Assembly: GCA_009594865.1 (NCBI GenBank)
Contig: VOPT01000021.1
Span: 1 to 64,000, forward strand
Direction of reading: 5' to 3'
Length of the DNA: 64,000 bases
Source of the DNA: Nitrospira sp.
Lineage (GTDB): Bacteria > Nitrospirota > Nitrospiria > Nitrospirales > Nitrospiraceae
Of the stretch, positions 40,054 through 47,797 are shown piece after piece. Position numbers and translations under genes: made by a program. The notes beneath the pieces were generated by a model. It made no database searches. It was given only the letters and a program-made list of their open reading frames with translations, and was not told where the DNA came from. Position 1 is the stretch's first letter. Every line of letters starts with the position of its first letter.

Positions 40054-42552
40054 TTACCCCTCGACTTTTTCTACGAGAATTTTGAAATGTTTGGCCTCGG
40101 GCTCCAATGGGCCTTCCTCGAGAATCTTGTGCCCATCGTTCCGTAAACTCATCGGCACGTTACGGATCGGTTCGCCGGCATCCAGCCAGACTTCAAGCTG
40201 CTCGCCGTTGTCCATCATTTCCAGTTTCAATTTGGTCTTCACATAATTCATCGGACAGGCAACACCGCGGAGGTCATAGACCGGCGCCTGAGTCGCCGCC
40301 ACAGGCGCAGGCGCCGGTGGAGCTGCAGCAGGAGCGGGGGTCGGAACCACCTCTTCTTTCACCTGCGCCAATTTCAAATCCTTGCCCATTTGCTCAGTGG
40401 CTGCCCGGCACACCGACAGAAACCGCTTGGCAAATGCCATCTTGTCATTCGCCGCCTCGGCGGTGGCGGCCTTTGATCCCAAATCACCAACCTGGGCGCC
40501 GAGATTCTTATAGGAACCCGGGACGGTGCCTTTGCTTGCCACGCGCATGTCGAACTCTTGGAAGGTCTCGGCATCGGTCGCCGGATCGATCCCTTCGGTG
40601 ACCAACAATCCTTTGGCCGCCGCCAACACGGCACGATAGGACTTATTCACGGAAAGTGCGTATTGATGTTTCTCCACCAGCAGTTTCGCCTGATAGAGTT
40701 CCTGATCGGCCTCCAACATGCGGTCATCGATCATTTCCAAGGCTCCGCCTGCGCATTCGCCGGGCCCCAGGTCCTCCAACACAAATTCGGCCTCGCCTTC
40801 CCAGTCGTAGTAATAGGTCGGATCCTGGTCGTACGACGGAACAATCGTATAGGGAATGAGTTCGTCCTTGAGGACATTTTTCCCCACCCGACCGATGAAG
40901 GTTTGCAGACTCTCCCCCGTTTTCCGGTCCCGACGATACACGTCGACCAAATGGCGCACTGCCGCCGGAACACTTTTCGCCGGCAACTTCACGGCGAGTT
41001 GCCCGATCTTGGGCGTGCCATCCACGTGCCCGCCCAGGTGCAATTCGTAATGCGGCGCCGTATGCTCGCCGAGCCGCTTACCAACTCCATGTAATCCAAT
41101 CGTCGCAATATGGTGTTGGGCGCAGGAGTTATGGCAGCCGCTGATTTTGACGCTGACGTCACGCAGATCTTCCGGCACCTGGCCGGCAGGAAAAACCTCG
41201 GCCAGCGCGCGGGCCATGCCCTTTGATGAGGTGATCCCCAATCCGCAGGTATCAGTCCCCGGACAGGCAATGATGTCCTCCACGAGTTCGGCTCCGGGAT
41301 CGCCCAGGCTCTGCGCTACCAGCTCCCCATGAAACGCAGCGAGACGGTCCTCAGGAATCCACCGAATGATCATGTTCTGATTGATGGTGGTCCGGATGTT
41401 TCCATTCGAATACCGTTCGGCCAAATCGGCCACCACCCACATCTGTTCACCCGTCAAATCCCCCATCGGCAACTTAATGGCCGCCGCGGCAAATCCCGCC
41501 TGTCGTTGAGGCACGACATTGGTCCGCTTCCAAGCCTCGAACGCTGATTCGGCCCCATTGCGCGAGGCGGCCGCATTCCCATTGCCATTCCCGTGTCCAT
41601 TGGTGCTACCCGGCGCTTTCGTCGGCATCAACAAGGGCGGCGTATCGGCATACTCCAGCAATGTGATCGGTTCGTGTGTCGGCACCGCATATCCCATGGC
41701 TGCGTACGCCGCTTCCCAGCGGCGTTTGAATTCGTCGAAACCGAGTTTCTCGATGACAAACTTCATACGAGCCTTGTTCCGATTCTTGCGATTGCCAAGC
41801 GTATCGAACACCTTGATGACGGCTTCGATGGTCGGCAGCAATTCGTCCATCGGGGTAAATTCTCGCAGCACTTGCGCCATGCGCGGCGTCGATCCCAAGC
41901 CACCGCCCGCCACCATCCGGAATCCAATGGTTCCATCCGCGCGCTTGGCCGCTAACAAACCGATGTCATGAATGGGTGTGAGGGCGCAATCCTGCCGGCA
42001 GCCTGAGAGCGCGATCTTGAATTTTCGCGGGAGGCTCTGGTTCAACGGATTCCGCAGGAGATGATAGGCAACCGTTTTGGCGTAGGGCGTCACATCAAAC
42101 ACTTCGCCCTGGCAGACCCCTGCCAAATGGCACGCCGTCACATTACGTACCGTGTTGGCGCAGGCTTCACGCGTGGTCAACCCCACTGAGGCCAGTTGAC
42201 GCATCATCTCGGGCACGTGCTTGAGCTCCACGAAATGCAGCTGAATGTCCTGCCGTGTCGTCACATGGCCCACGCCGGTGGCGAACTGATCGGCCAGTTC
42301 GGCCACTCGTCGCAACTGATTCGCCGTGAGCCCACCGAAGGGAATTTTGATCCGGAACATCTGCACGCCAGGCTGGCGCTGGCCGTAAATGCCGTACTGC
42401 AGCCGGAAGGGCTTGAAGATGTCGGTCGAGAGATCGCCAGCCAACACGCGCTGAGCCTCGGCTTCAAACGTCTCGATTTCTTCCACAATATGCGGGGGAA
42501 TGGGCTCGGTCTTCACTGCTGGACGCAGAGCCTCTGTATGAGAACTGATCAT
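40054..42552 (-). CDS. Twin-motif nitrite/sulfite reductase fused to HEPN-like and TusA
   Basis: An 832-residue protein. Residues ~1-300 and ~345-600 form two siroheme-reductase halves, each with a complete cluster motif: C141-x5-C147 with C185-x3-C189, and C430-x5-C436 with C473-x3-C477. Classical CysI and NirA keep the set only in the second half. A Gly/Asn-rich linker joins the halves. Residues ~610-730 are helical and resemble HEPN-type domains (DQELYQAKLLVEKHQYALSV). A Pro/Ala linker leads to a TusA-like domain, C766 in GVACPMN. In this operon it should reduce APS-derived sulfite to sulfide, and the TusA cysteine may accept or relay the sulfur. Nitrite reduction cannot be excluded. Confidence 0.85.
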   Translation of the reverse strand: MISSHTEALRPAVKTEPIPPHIVEEIETFEAEAQRVLAGDLSTDIFKPFRLQYGIYGQRQPGVQMFRIKIPFGGLTANQLRRVAELADQFATGVGHVTTRQDIQLHFVELKHVPEMMRQLASVGLTTREACANTVRNVTACHLAGVCQGEVFDVTPYAKTVAYHLLRNPLNQSLPRKFKIALSGCRQDCALTPIHDIGLLAAKRADGTIGFRMVAGGGLGSTPRMAQVLREFTPMDELLPTIEAVIKVFDTLGNRKNRNKARMKFVIEKLGFDEFKRRWEAAYAAMGYAVPTHEPITLLEYADTPPLLMPTKAPGSTNGHGNGNGNAAASRNGAESAFEAWKRTNVVPQRQAGFAAAAIKLPMGDLTGEQMWVVADLAERYSNGNIRTTINQNMIIRWIPEDRLAAFHGELVAQSLGDPGAELVEDIIACPGTDTCGLGITSSKGMARALAEVFPAGQVPEDLRDVSVKISGCHNSCAQHHIATIGLHGVGKRLGEHTAPHYELHLGGHVDGTPKIGQLAVKLPAKSVPAAVRHLVDVYRRDRKTGESLQTFIGRVGKNVLKDELIPYTIVPSYDQDPTYYYDWEGEAEFVLEDLGPGECAGGALEMIDDRMLEADQELYQAKLLVEKHQYALSVNKSYRAVLAAAKGLLVTEGIDPATDAETFQEFDMRVASKGTVPGSYKNLGAQVGDLGSKAATAEAANDKMAFAKRFLSVCRAATEQMGKDLKLAQVKEEVVPTPAPAAAPPAPAPVAATQAPVYDLRGVACPMNYVKTKLKLEMMDNGEQLEVWLDAGEPIRNVPMSLRNDGHKILEEGPLEPEAKHFKILVEKVEG

Positions 42553-42601
42553 AACGACCTCGTCGGTTCGGAAGTAATGTGCCGGCGCCTCATGCGGGAC
42601 T

Positions 42602-43054
42602 TCAGATGTGATACATCAATGTATGTTGTTCGTCGAGGGCCCGCTGACGTTTGGCCAACTCCTCGACGGTGACTTCGGATAACACACTCAATTCCGCCCG
42701 TTTGACACGATCCCACAGATGCGCGAGCAGGGCCTCCTGCTTGGATGCCCGCGACGACGTCTGTCTCGGGGCGGCAGCTCCATTCGTCGTGAGCAGCGGG
42801 CCTTCCAAGGCATCGAGAATGTCCGCGACAGAAAGCTCCGAGGGCTTTCGACTTAACACGTACCCGCCCTGCGCTCCGCGCTGACTCGTGACGACACCCG
42901 CTTTCTTCATCGCATGCAGCACCTGCTCCAGAAAGCGAGCCGGGATTGCCTGGCGCTTGGCAATCGATTTTGCGCACACCGGATGCTCGGCGTGGTGCAG
43001 CGCGAGATCCACGGCGGCAATGATCCCATAGGTGGCTCTCAGGCTAACCTTCAT
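42602..43054 (-). CDS. Rrf2-family transcriptional regulator (CymR-like)
   Basis: A 150-residue Rrf2 protein with the N-terminal winged helix (MKVSLRATYGIIAAVDLALHHAEHPVCAKSIAKRQAIPARFLEQVL) and RGAQGGYVLSRKPSELSVADIL. It lacks the three-cysteine Fe-S cluster site of IscR and RsrR, so it is more like CymR, which senses cysteine status. As first gene of the sulfur operon, directly before the sulfite reductase, it probably controls that operon. A perfect 12-bp palindrome lies 20 bases upstream of its start. Confidence 0.9.
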   Translation of the reverse strand: MKVSLRATYGIIAAVDLALHHAEHPVCAKSIAKRQAIPARFLEQVLHAMKKAGVVTSQRGAQGGYVLSRKPSELSVADILDALEGPLLTTNGAAAPRQTSSRASKQEALLAHLWDRVKRAELSVLSEVTVEELAKRQRALDEQHTLMYHI

Positions 43055-43386
43055 TTGCGACTATTCCGATGGGGATTCATGAATCTCTATACATTGCGCC
43101 CCGCTTTGCTGTCAAGTCCGGCCTCTCTGTTGATGGTTCTCGCAGAGGATTTGCCGCCCCCATATTCATTGAGCAATCACTCATGCGGCTCGCCGAAGAG
43201 ACGCATCGGCTTCACCGGAAGGGCTTGCCCGCCGTTGCGAATGACACGACTTCACGACTTCTTCCACCCACGCCATTCACCGCGCTGTCCCAGTCAGGAC
43301 GCATCGACATTGCCGCAGATTTTTCGTCATTGACATCATCCGGGGCCTGAGCAATAATCCCGCCCTCTTCTTCCTCGGTACCTTTC
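43055..43386. promoter_or_regulatory. Sulfur-operon control region with palindrome
   Basis: A non-coding stretch between the Rrf2 gene and the divergent Fis-like gene. At 43074-43085 stands the perfect palindrome GATTCATGAATC, 20 bases before the Rrf2 start, a good candidate operator for autoregulation. An in-frame stretch at 43069-43350 on the plus strand shows no family similarity and is not called as a gene. Confidence 0.4.
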
Positions 43387-43971
43387 ATGACGCTGCATTC
43401 ATCAACATTTAATATTCTTTTACTCAGCACCGACAGCGAGATCCAGTCGCACTACAAGGACCTTTTCGGTGAGCAGGCGATTACCGTTGGCCGTGAAGGC
43501 CCATCGCTGCAAAAGGACCTGGCGAAGCGCGACTATGACGCCGTCATTATCGAATCGAAGCTGGCCGCCGGCGCCGACCTTAGCAAATTGCTGACCGGGA
43601 TCGATTCTTCACGGACGCTGCTTCTAGTGGGATCTCGTGGCGTCCTGAAACGCACGGCATCTGCGCTGCAGACGTCCAAGGCGCCAAAGGCGGATGCGCC
43701 TCAGTCCAACGGCAAAGGGCAAACGTTGTGCTTGGATTCCTACCTCGAACACAAGGTCGGTGATTTCGTCAAAGGCATGCGGAACGGCTCCGGGAAAAAT
43801 CTCCACCCGATGCTGATCGCCGCAGTCGAACGCCCGTTGATTCTGCTGACTTTGCGGGAAACCAAAGGCAACCAGATCCAAGCCGCCGAACTCCTTGGCC
43901 TAAATCGCAATACGCTGAGAAAAAAGATTCTCGATCTGGACATCCCCGTCAAACGCGCCAGGGCGAGCTAG
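43387..43971 (+). CDS. Response-regulator-like protein with Fis-type HTH
   Basis: A 194-residue protein. The N-terminal half resembles a degenerate receiver domain ([24 protein letters not shown]...[16 protein letters not shown]), without a clear phosphorylatable aspartate in the usual place. The C-terminal 50 residues form a Fis-type helix-turn-helix ([27 protein letters not shown]-like: [20 protein letters not shown]), as in NtrC-family regulators, but the AAA+ ATPase domain that would activate sigma-54 is absent. It is probably a small DNA-binding regulator. It precedes the HU gene by 95 bases. Confidence 0.75.
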   Translation: [194 protein letters not shown]

Positions 43972-44066
43972 AGCGCCTTCGGCCGAGTCGCACCTCATCA
44001 CAGGCGTCACAGGCACGCCCATGCATCACACATCCACAGGTCGCCAACCACCAACGGAGGGACGCA

Positions 44067-44339
44067 ATGACCAAGGAAGAATTGATTGCCAAAATGGCAA
44101 ACAGTGCCGGCATCACCAAGGTCGCCGCAACGGTTGCGCTCGAAGCTTTCACCGGCGCAGTCACCACATCGCTCAAGAAGGGGAAACGCGTGACGCTGGT
44201 CAATTTCGGCACCTTCACGATCTCCAAGCGCAAGGCCAGGATGGGACGCAACCCGCGAACCGGCGAAGCATTGAAAATTCCCGCCGCCCGCATTCCGAAG
44301 TTCTCGGCCGGCAAGGAACTGAAGGCGGCAGTCAAATAG
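44067..44339 (+). CDS. hup: HU-family DNA-binding protein
   Basis: A 90-residue histone-like protein with the N-terminal helices MTKEELIAKMANSAGITKVAATVALEAF, the beta arm RVTLVNFGTFTISKRKARMGRNPRTGE and the conserved end IPAARIPKFSAGKELKAAVK. Coats and bends DNA as a dimer. GGAGG lies about seven bases before the ATG. The IHF-like gene at 19576-19854 is a second, more diverged member. Confidence 0.93.
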   Translation: MTKEELIAKMANSAGITKVAATVALEAFTGAVTTSLKKGKRVTLVNFGTFTISKRKARMGRNPRTGEALKIPAARIPKFSAGKELKAAVK

Positions 44340-44468
44340 CGAGTCGGCGGACCAGGACCGCCCAGGGGGACAAGAGGCGATGGCATGGGGCGACTCAGAG
44401 AAAAGCCTGTCTTGCCATCGCGTTTCCTTGACACCTTTGGTAAGCCTGTATTAGCATCGCCGATCGAT

Positions 44469-44543
44469 AGGCGCGTAGCTCAGGGGGAGAGCGCTACCTT
44501 GACACGGTAGAGGTCGACGGTTCAAGACCGTCCGCGCCTACCA
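44469..44543 (+). tRNA. tRNA-Val (anticodon GAC)
   Basis: A complete 75-base cloverleaf with encoded CCA. Acceptor AGGCGCG pairs with CGCGCCT. The D arm is GCTCAGGGGGAGAGC. The anticodon stem CTACC/GGTAG holds the loop TTGACAC, giving anticodon GAC. The T arm is GACGGTTCAAGACCGTC. It lies between hup and thrS, 88 bases before the thrS start. Confidence 0.97.
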
Positions 44544-44630
44544 TTTTCGTTCGTTCACGAAGTTCGTGATCCGATTACCGGCAGTGGGGTGGTCGGCACG
44601 ACGCTGTATTTTTTTGCAGGATTGACCGGA

Positions 44631-46586
44631 GTGGCCTCACAGCTCATTCACATCACCCTTCCTGACGGAACTCGAAAACAAGTACCAACAGGATGCACCG
44701 TCCGCGACGCCTTGAATCCGCAGGGCGGCCGGCTCGACGGAAAAATTCTGGCCGCCAAAGTCAATGGCGCCCCCGTGGACTTGTTCCATGCATTAGACCA
44801 CGACGCGACCATCGAACCCTTGACCTTTGAGTCGGCCGAGGGGCGCGAGGTGTATCGCCATAGCAGCACTCACATTATGGCTCAGGCCGTGAAGGAAGTG
44901 TTCCCGAGCGCACAACTCACGATTGGTCCGGCGCTCGAAGACGGCTTCTATTACGATTTCGCCTTCGACCGGCCGTTCACCCCGGAAGACCTGGAAAAGA
45001 TCGAAGCCCGCGCCATCGAGATCACCAAGCGTGGCCTGCCCGTCAGTCGCAGTGAATTGTCCAAAGAAGACGCGATCAAATTTTTCCACGACCGCGGAGA
45101 AGCCTACAAGGTCGAATTAATCAATAGCTTCGAAGACAATTCCCCTATTTCCCTCTACCGCCAGGGCGAATTCGTCGATCTCTGTCGCGGTCCACACCTT
45201 CCCAGCACCAGCTACGTGGGTGCCTTCAAGCTGCTCTCGACCGGCGGAGCCTATTGGCGCGGCGACGAGCGCAACCCCATGCTCCAGCGGGTCTACGGCA
45301 CCTCGTTCCCTACGAAAAAAGAACTTGATGCCCATCTGGCGAAACTCGAAGAGATCAAGCGCCGCGACCATCGCAAGCTTGGGAAAGAACTCGATCTCAT
45401 CACGATTCAAGACGAAATCGGTCCCGGTCTAGTCCTTTGGCACCCCAAAGGCTCGTTGATCCGGCTGCTCATCGAGAATTTCTGGCGAGAGCAACACATT
45501 AAGGACGGATACGACCTGGTCTATTCACCGCATGTCGCCAGGCTCGACCTATGGAAAACGAGCGGTCACGTCGACTACTACCGCGAAAACATGTTTGCCT
45601 CGATGAAACTGGAAGGCAGCGAATATCAGCTCAAGCCGATGAACTGCCCCTTCCATATCATGATCTACAAATCCCACTTGCGCAGCTATCGGGATTTGCC
45701 GATCCGGTACGGCGAATTGGGCACCGTGTATCGTTACGAACGAACCGGCGTGCTCCATGGGCTGCTGCGGGTCCGCGGCTTCACTCAAGATGACGCCCAT
45801 TTGTTCTGCCGCCCGGATCAGATCGAAGCCGAAGTCAGCCGCGTGCTGGACTTTACGTTTTTTGTCCTCGGCACCTTCGGTTTTACGGAATTTGAAATTT
45901 ATCTCTCAACCCGGCCCGAGAAATCAGTCGGCTCGGACGAGAACTGGACCATCGCGACGAATGCCTTGGAGGCAGCGCTGAAGAGCCGGAACGTGGCGTA
46001 TCAGGTGGATCCCGGCGAAGGCGTGTTCTACGGCCCGAAAATCGACATCAAGATCAAAGACGTGCTGGGTCGCTCCTGGCAATGTTCGACGGTTCAGGTC
46101 GATTTCAACAATCCGGAGCGCTTCAAGCTGGCCTACACCGGCGAAGACGGAAAACACCACCAGCCTATTATGATTCATCGCGCGCTCATGGGATCGATTG
46201 AGCGCTTCTTCGGTATTTTGATCGAGCACTATGCCGGCGCTTTCCCGACGTGGCTGGCTCCGGTTCAAGCGGTCGTCCTGACGATCACCGATCATCAGCA
46301 GGAATTCGCGGCCAAAATCGTCTCGACCCTCAAGAGCCACGGCTACCGAGTTGAGGCGGATCTCCGCAATGAGAAGATCGGATTCAAGATCCGGGAAGCG
46401 GAAAAGAACAAGATCCCTTACATGCTGGTTGTCGGGGACAAGGAAGTACAGAGCGGCATGGTGGCGGTTCGCGGCCGCAGCGGGGCGAACCATGGAACCA
46501 TGCCGGTTGAACAATTCCTGGAACTCATCCGCACAGATACCAACAACGCATTGCTCGACACTGCAACCCACTCACAAACGAGGTGA
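44631..46586 (+). CDS. thrS: Threonyl-tRNA synthetase
   Basis: Class II synthetase that charges tRNA-Thr and edits mischarged serine. The protein has the N-terminal TGS domain (HITLPDGTRKQVPTG), the editing domain with HSSTHIMAQAVKEVFP, and the catalytic core with the zinc ligands Cys in MNCPFHIMIYK, and two His in DDAHLF and IMIHRALMGSIERF. The C-terminal anticodon-binding domain follows. GTG 44631 is preferred because it starts the TGS domain as in other bacteria; GTG 44589 in frame would add 14 residues. First gene of the thrS-infC-rpmI-rplT operon. Confidence 0.95.
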   Translation: MASQLIHITLPDGTRKQVPTGCTVRDALNPQGGRLDGKILAAKVNGAPVDLFHALDHDATIEPLTFESAEGREVYRHSSTHIMAQAVKEVFPSAQLTIGPALEDGFYYDFAFDRPFTPEDLEKIEARAIEITKRGLPVSRSELSKEDAIKFFHDRGEAYKVELINSFEDNSPISLYRQGEFVDLCRGPHLPSTSYVGAFKLLSTGGAYWRGDERNPMLQRVYGTSFPTKKELDAHLAKLEEIKRRDHRKLGKELDLITIQDEIGPGLVLWHPKGSLIRLLIENFWREQHIKDGYDLVYSPHVARLDLWKTSGHVDYYRENMFASMKLEGSEYQLKPMNCPFHIMIYKSHLRSYRDLPIRYGELGTVYRYERTGVLHGLLRVRGFTQDDAHLFCRPDQIEAEVSRVLDFTFFVLGTFGFTEFEIYLSTRPEKSVGSDENWTIATNALEAALKSRNVAYQVDPGEGVFYGPKIDIKIKDVLGRSWQCSTVQVDFNNPERFKLAYTGEDGKHHQPIMIHRALMGSIERFFGILIEHYAGAFPTWLAPVQAVVLTITDHQQEFAAKIVSTLKSHGYRVEADLRNEKIGFKIREAEKNKIPYMLVVGDKEVQSGMVAVRGRSGANHGTMPVEQFLELIRTDTNNALLDTATHSQTR

Positions 46587-46589
46587 CCT

Positions 46590-47096
46590 ATCGTCCCTAA
46601 ATTACGTGTCAACCGGGAAATCAGGATTCGTGAAGTTCGAGTCATCGGTCCTGACGGCGAGCAATTAGGAATACTGCCGACCGTAGAGGCATTCAATAAG
46701 GCACAGGAAGGGGGCTACGATCTCGTTGAGGTGGCCCCGACGTCCCAGCCTCCGGTTTGCCGTATCATGGACTATGGGAAGTATAAGTTCGAGCTCAGCA
46801 AAAAGGATCACCAGAGCCGGCGGCACCAGAAATCCACGCAGGTGAAAGAGATCAAACTAAGACCGCGCACCGACAAACATGATCTCGAGATCAAGATCCG
46901 CCAGATCAAAGAATTTCTGGCCGATGGGAATAAGACCAAGGTGACGCTCACGTATCGAGGGCGTGAGATGGCCAATCAGGAAATGGGTCGCACGATGATG
47001 ACGAGTGTGATTCAGCAGTGCATGGAAGCGGGAACCGTCGAGTTTGCGCCGAGGATGGAAGGGCGGAGCCTGATCATGATTTTGGCTCCCAAATAG
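46590..47096 (+). CDS. infC: Translation initiation factor IF-3
   Basis: Keeps ribosomal subunits apart and checks the start codon during initiation. The 168-residue protein has the N-terminal domain (PKLRVNREIRIREVRVIGPDGEQLGILPTVEA), the lysine linker and the C-terminal domain (KEIKLRPRTDKHDLEIKIRQIKEFL). The start codon is ATC at 46590, four bases after the thrS stop, with AGGTGA upstream. Use of a non-AUG codon (AUU or AUC) is a known hallmark of infC and underlies its autoregulation. Starting at the first ATG (46731) would cut away the N-terminal domain. Confidence 0.95.
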   Translation: MVPKLRVNREIRIREVRVIGPDGEQLGILPTVEAFNKAQEGGYDLVEVAPTSQPPVCRIMDYGKYKFELSKKDHQSRRHQKSTQVKEIKLRPRTDKHDLEIKIRQIKEFLADGNKTKVTLTYRGREMANQEMGRTMMTSVIQQCMEAGTVEFAPRMEGRSLIMILAPK

Positions 47097-47129
47097 TGTG
47101 CGCGACGCACACAAGGAAGGAATGAGAGC

Positions 47130-47327
47130 ATGAAGATGAAGATGAAAACCCACAGCGGCGCAAAGAAGCGGTTCAAACGCACAGGAACCGGCAAATTGGT
47201 TCGGCGAAAGGCCGGGGGTCGGCATTTGCTGACCGGTAAGCCGCGCGACCGCAAGCGGAACCTGAAGGGGGCCACGGATGTCTCCTCCGCCTCGACGCCC
47301 GCGTTGAACAAGTTGCTTCCGCAGTAA
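47130..47327 (+). CDS. rpmI: 50S ribosomal protein L35
   Basis: A 65-residue basic protein, MKMKMKTHSGAKKRFKRTGTGK with LVRRKAGGRHLLTGK, typical of L35. GGAAGGAATGAG-like upstream sequence (GGAAGGA) provides the ribosome binding site. It lies 33 bases after infC in the classic infC-rpmI-rplT order. Confidence 0.97.
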   Translation: MKMKMKTHSGAKKRFKRTGTGKLVRRKAGGRHLLTGKPRDRKRNLKGATDVSSASTPALNKLLPQ

Positions 47328-47370
47328 CGATGATTGTGCCGTGAACAGGATCTGAAAGGAGTAGCGTCCC

Positions 47371-47739
47371 ATGCCTCGTACAAAAGGTGGTCCGAAAACA
47401 CGACAGCGGCGAAAGAAGCGCCTGAAACTGGCGAAAGGCCAGTATGGCGCCAAAAGCCGGCTGTTCAGAACAGCAACTGAATCGGTCGATAAGGGTCAAG
47501 CTTACGCGTACTCAGGGCGAAAGCAGCGGAAGCGCGATTTCCGTCAGCTCTGGATCGCGCGCATCAGCGCCGCGACCCGCTTGCATGGCATCGCGTATAG
47601 CCGTTTCATGAATGCCCTGAAGAAGGCGAATATCTTATTGGATCGGAAAGTGCTGTCCGATATGGCGATCCGGGATGTGGCGGGATTCGAGAAACTTGTC
47701 GGGCTTGCCAAGCAGCAGCTCGCCACTGCCGCGAGCTAA
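47371..47739 (+). CDS. rplT: 50S ribosomal protein L20
   Basis: A 122-residue protein with MPRTKGGPKTRQRRKKRLKLAKGQYG and RDFRQLWIARISAATRLHGIAYSRFMNAL, typical of L20, which binds 23S rRNA early in assembly. In many bacteria L20 represses its own operon translationally. It is the last gene of the operon; the convergent pheT gene begins 54 bases beyond its stop. Confidence 0.97.
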   Translation: MPRTKGGPKTRQRRKKRLKLAKGQYGAKSRLFRTATESVDKGQAYAYSGRKQRKRDFRQLWIARISAATRLHGIAYSRFMNALKKANILLDRKVLSDMAIRDVAGFEKLVGLAKQQLATAAS

Positions 47740-47758
47740 CACGTACGCCTCATGCTTC

Positions 47759-47797
47759 GTGACGGGAAGATCCTGAGCGAACGGATTTTCCCGTCAC
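47759..47797. terminator. Hairpin between convergent rplT and pheT
   Basis: GTGACGGGAAGATCC (47759-47773) pairs with GGATTTTCCCGTCAC (47783-47797) over 15 positions with one G-U. The loop is nine bases. It spans the end of pheT and lies 20 bases after rplT, so it could stop both converging transcripts. There is no U-run on either side, so it may work only as a Rho-assisted or processing structure. Confidence 0.5.

Noticed and set aside
43069..43350. A 93-codon open frame in the sulfur-operon control region
   Set aside because: No similarity, no ribosome binding site, and it lies across the palindrome and promoter region.
44589..44630. A longer N terminus for ThrS
   Set aside because: It adds residues not seen in ThrS and has no better ribosome binding site than GTG 44631.
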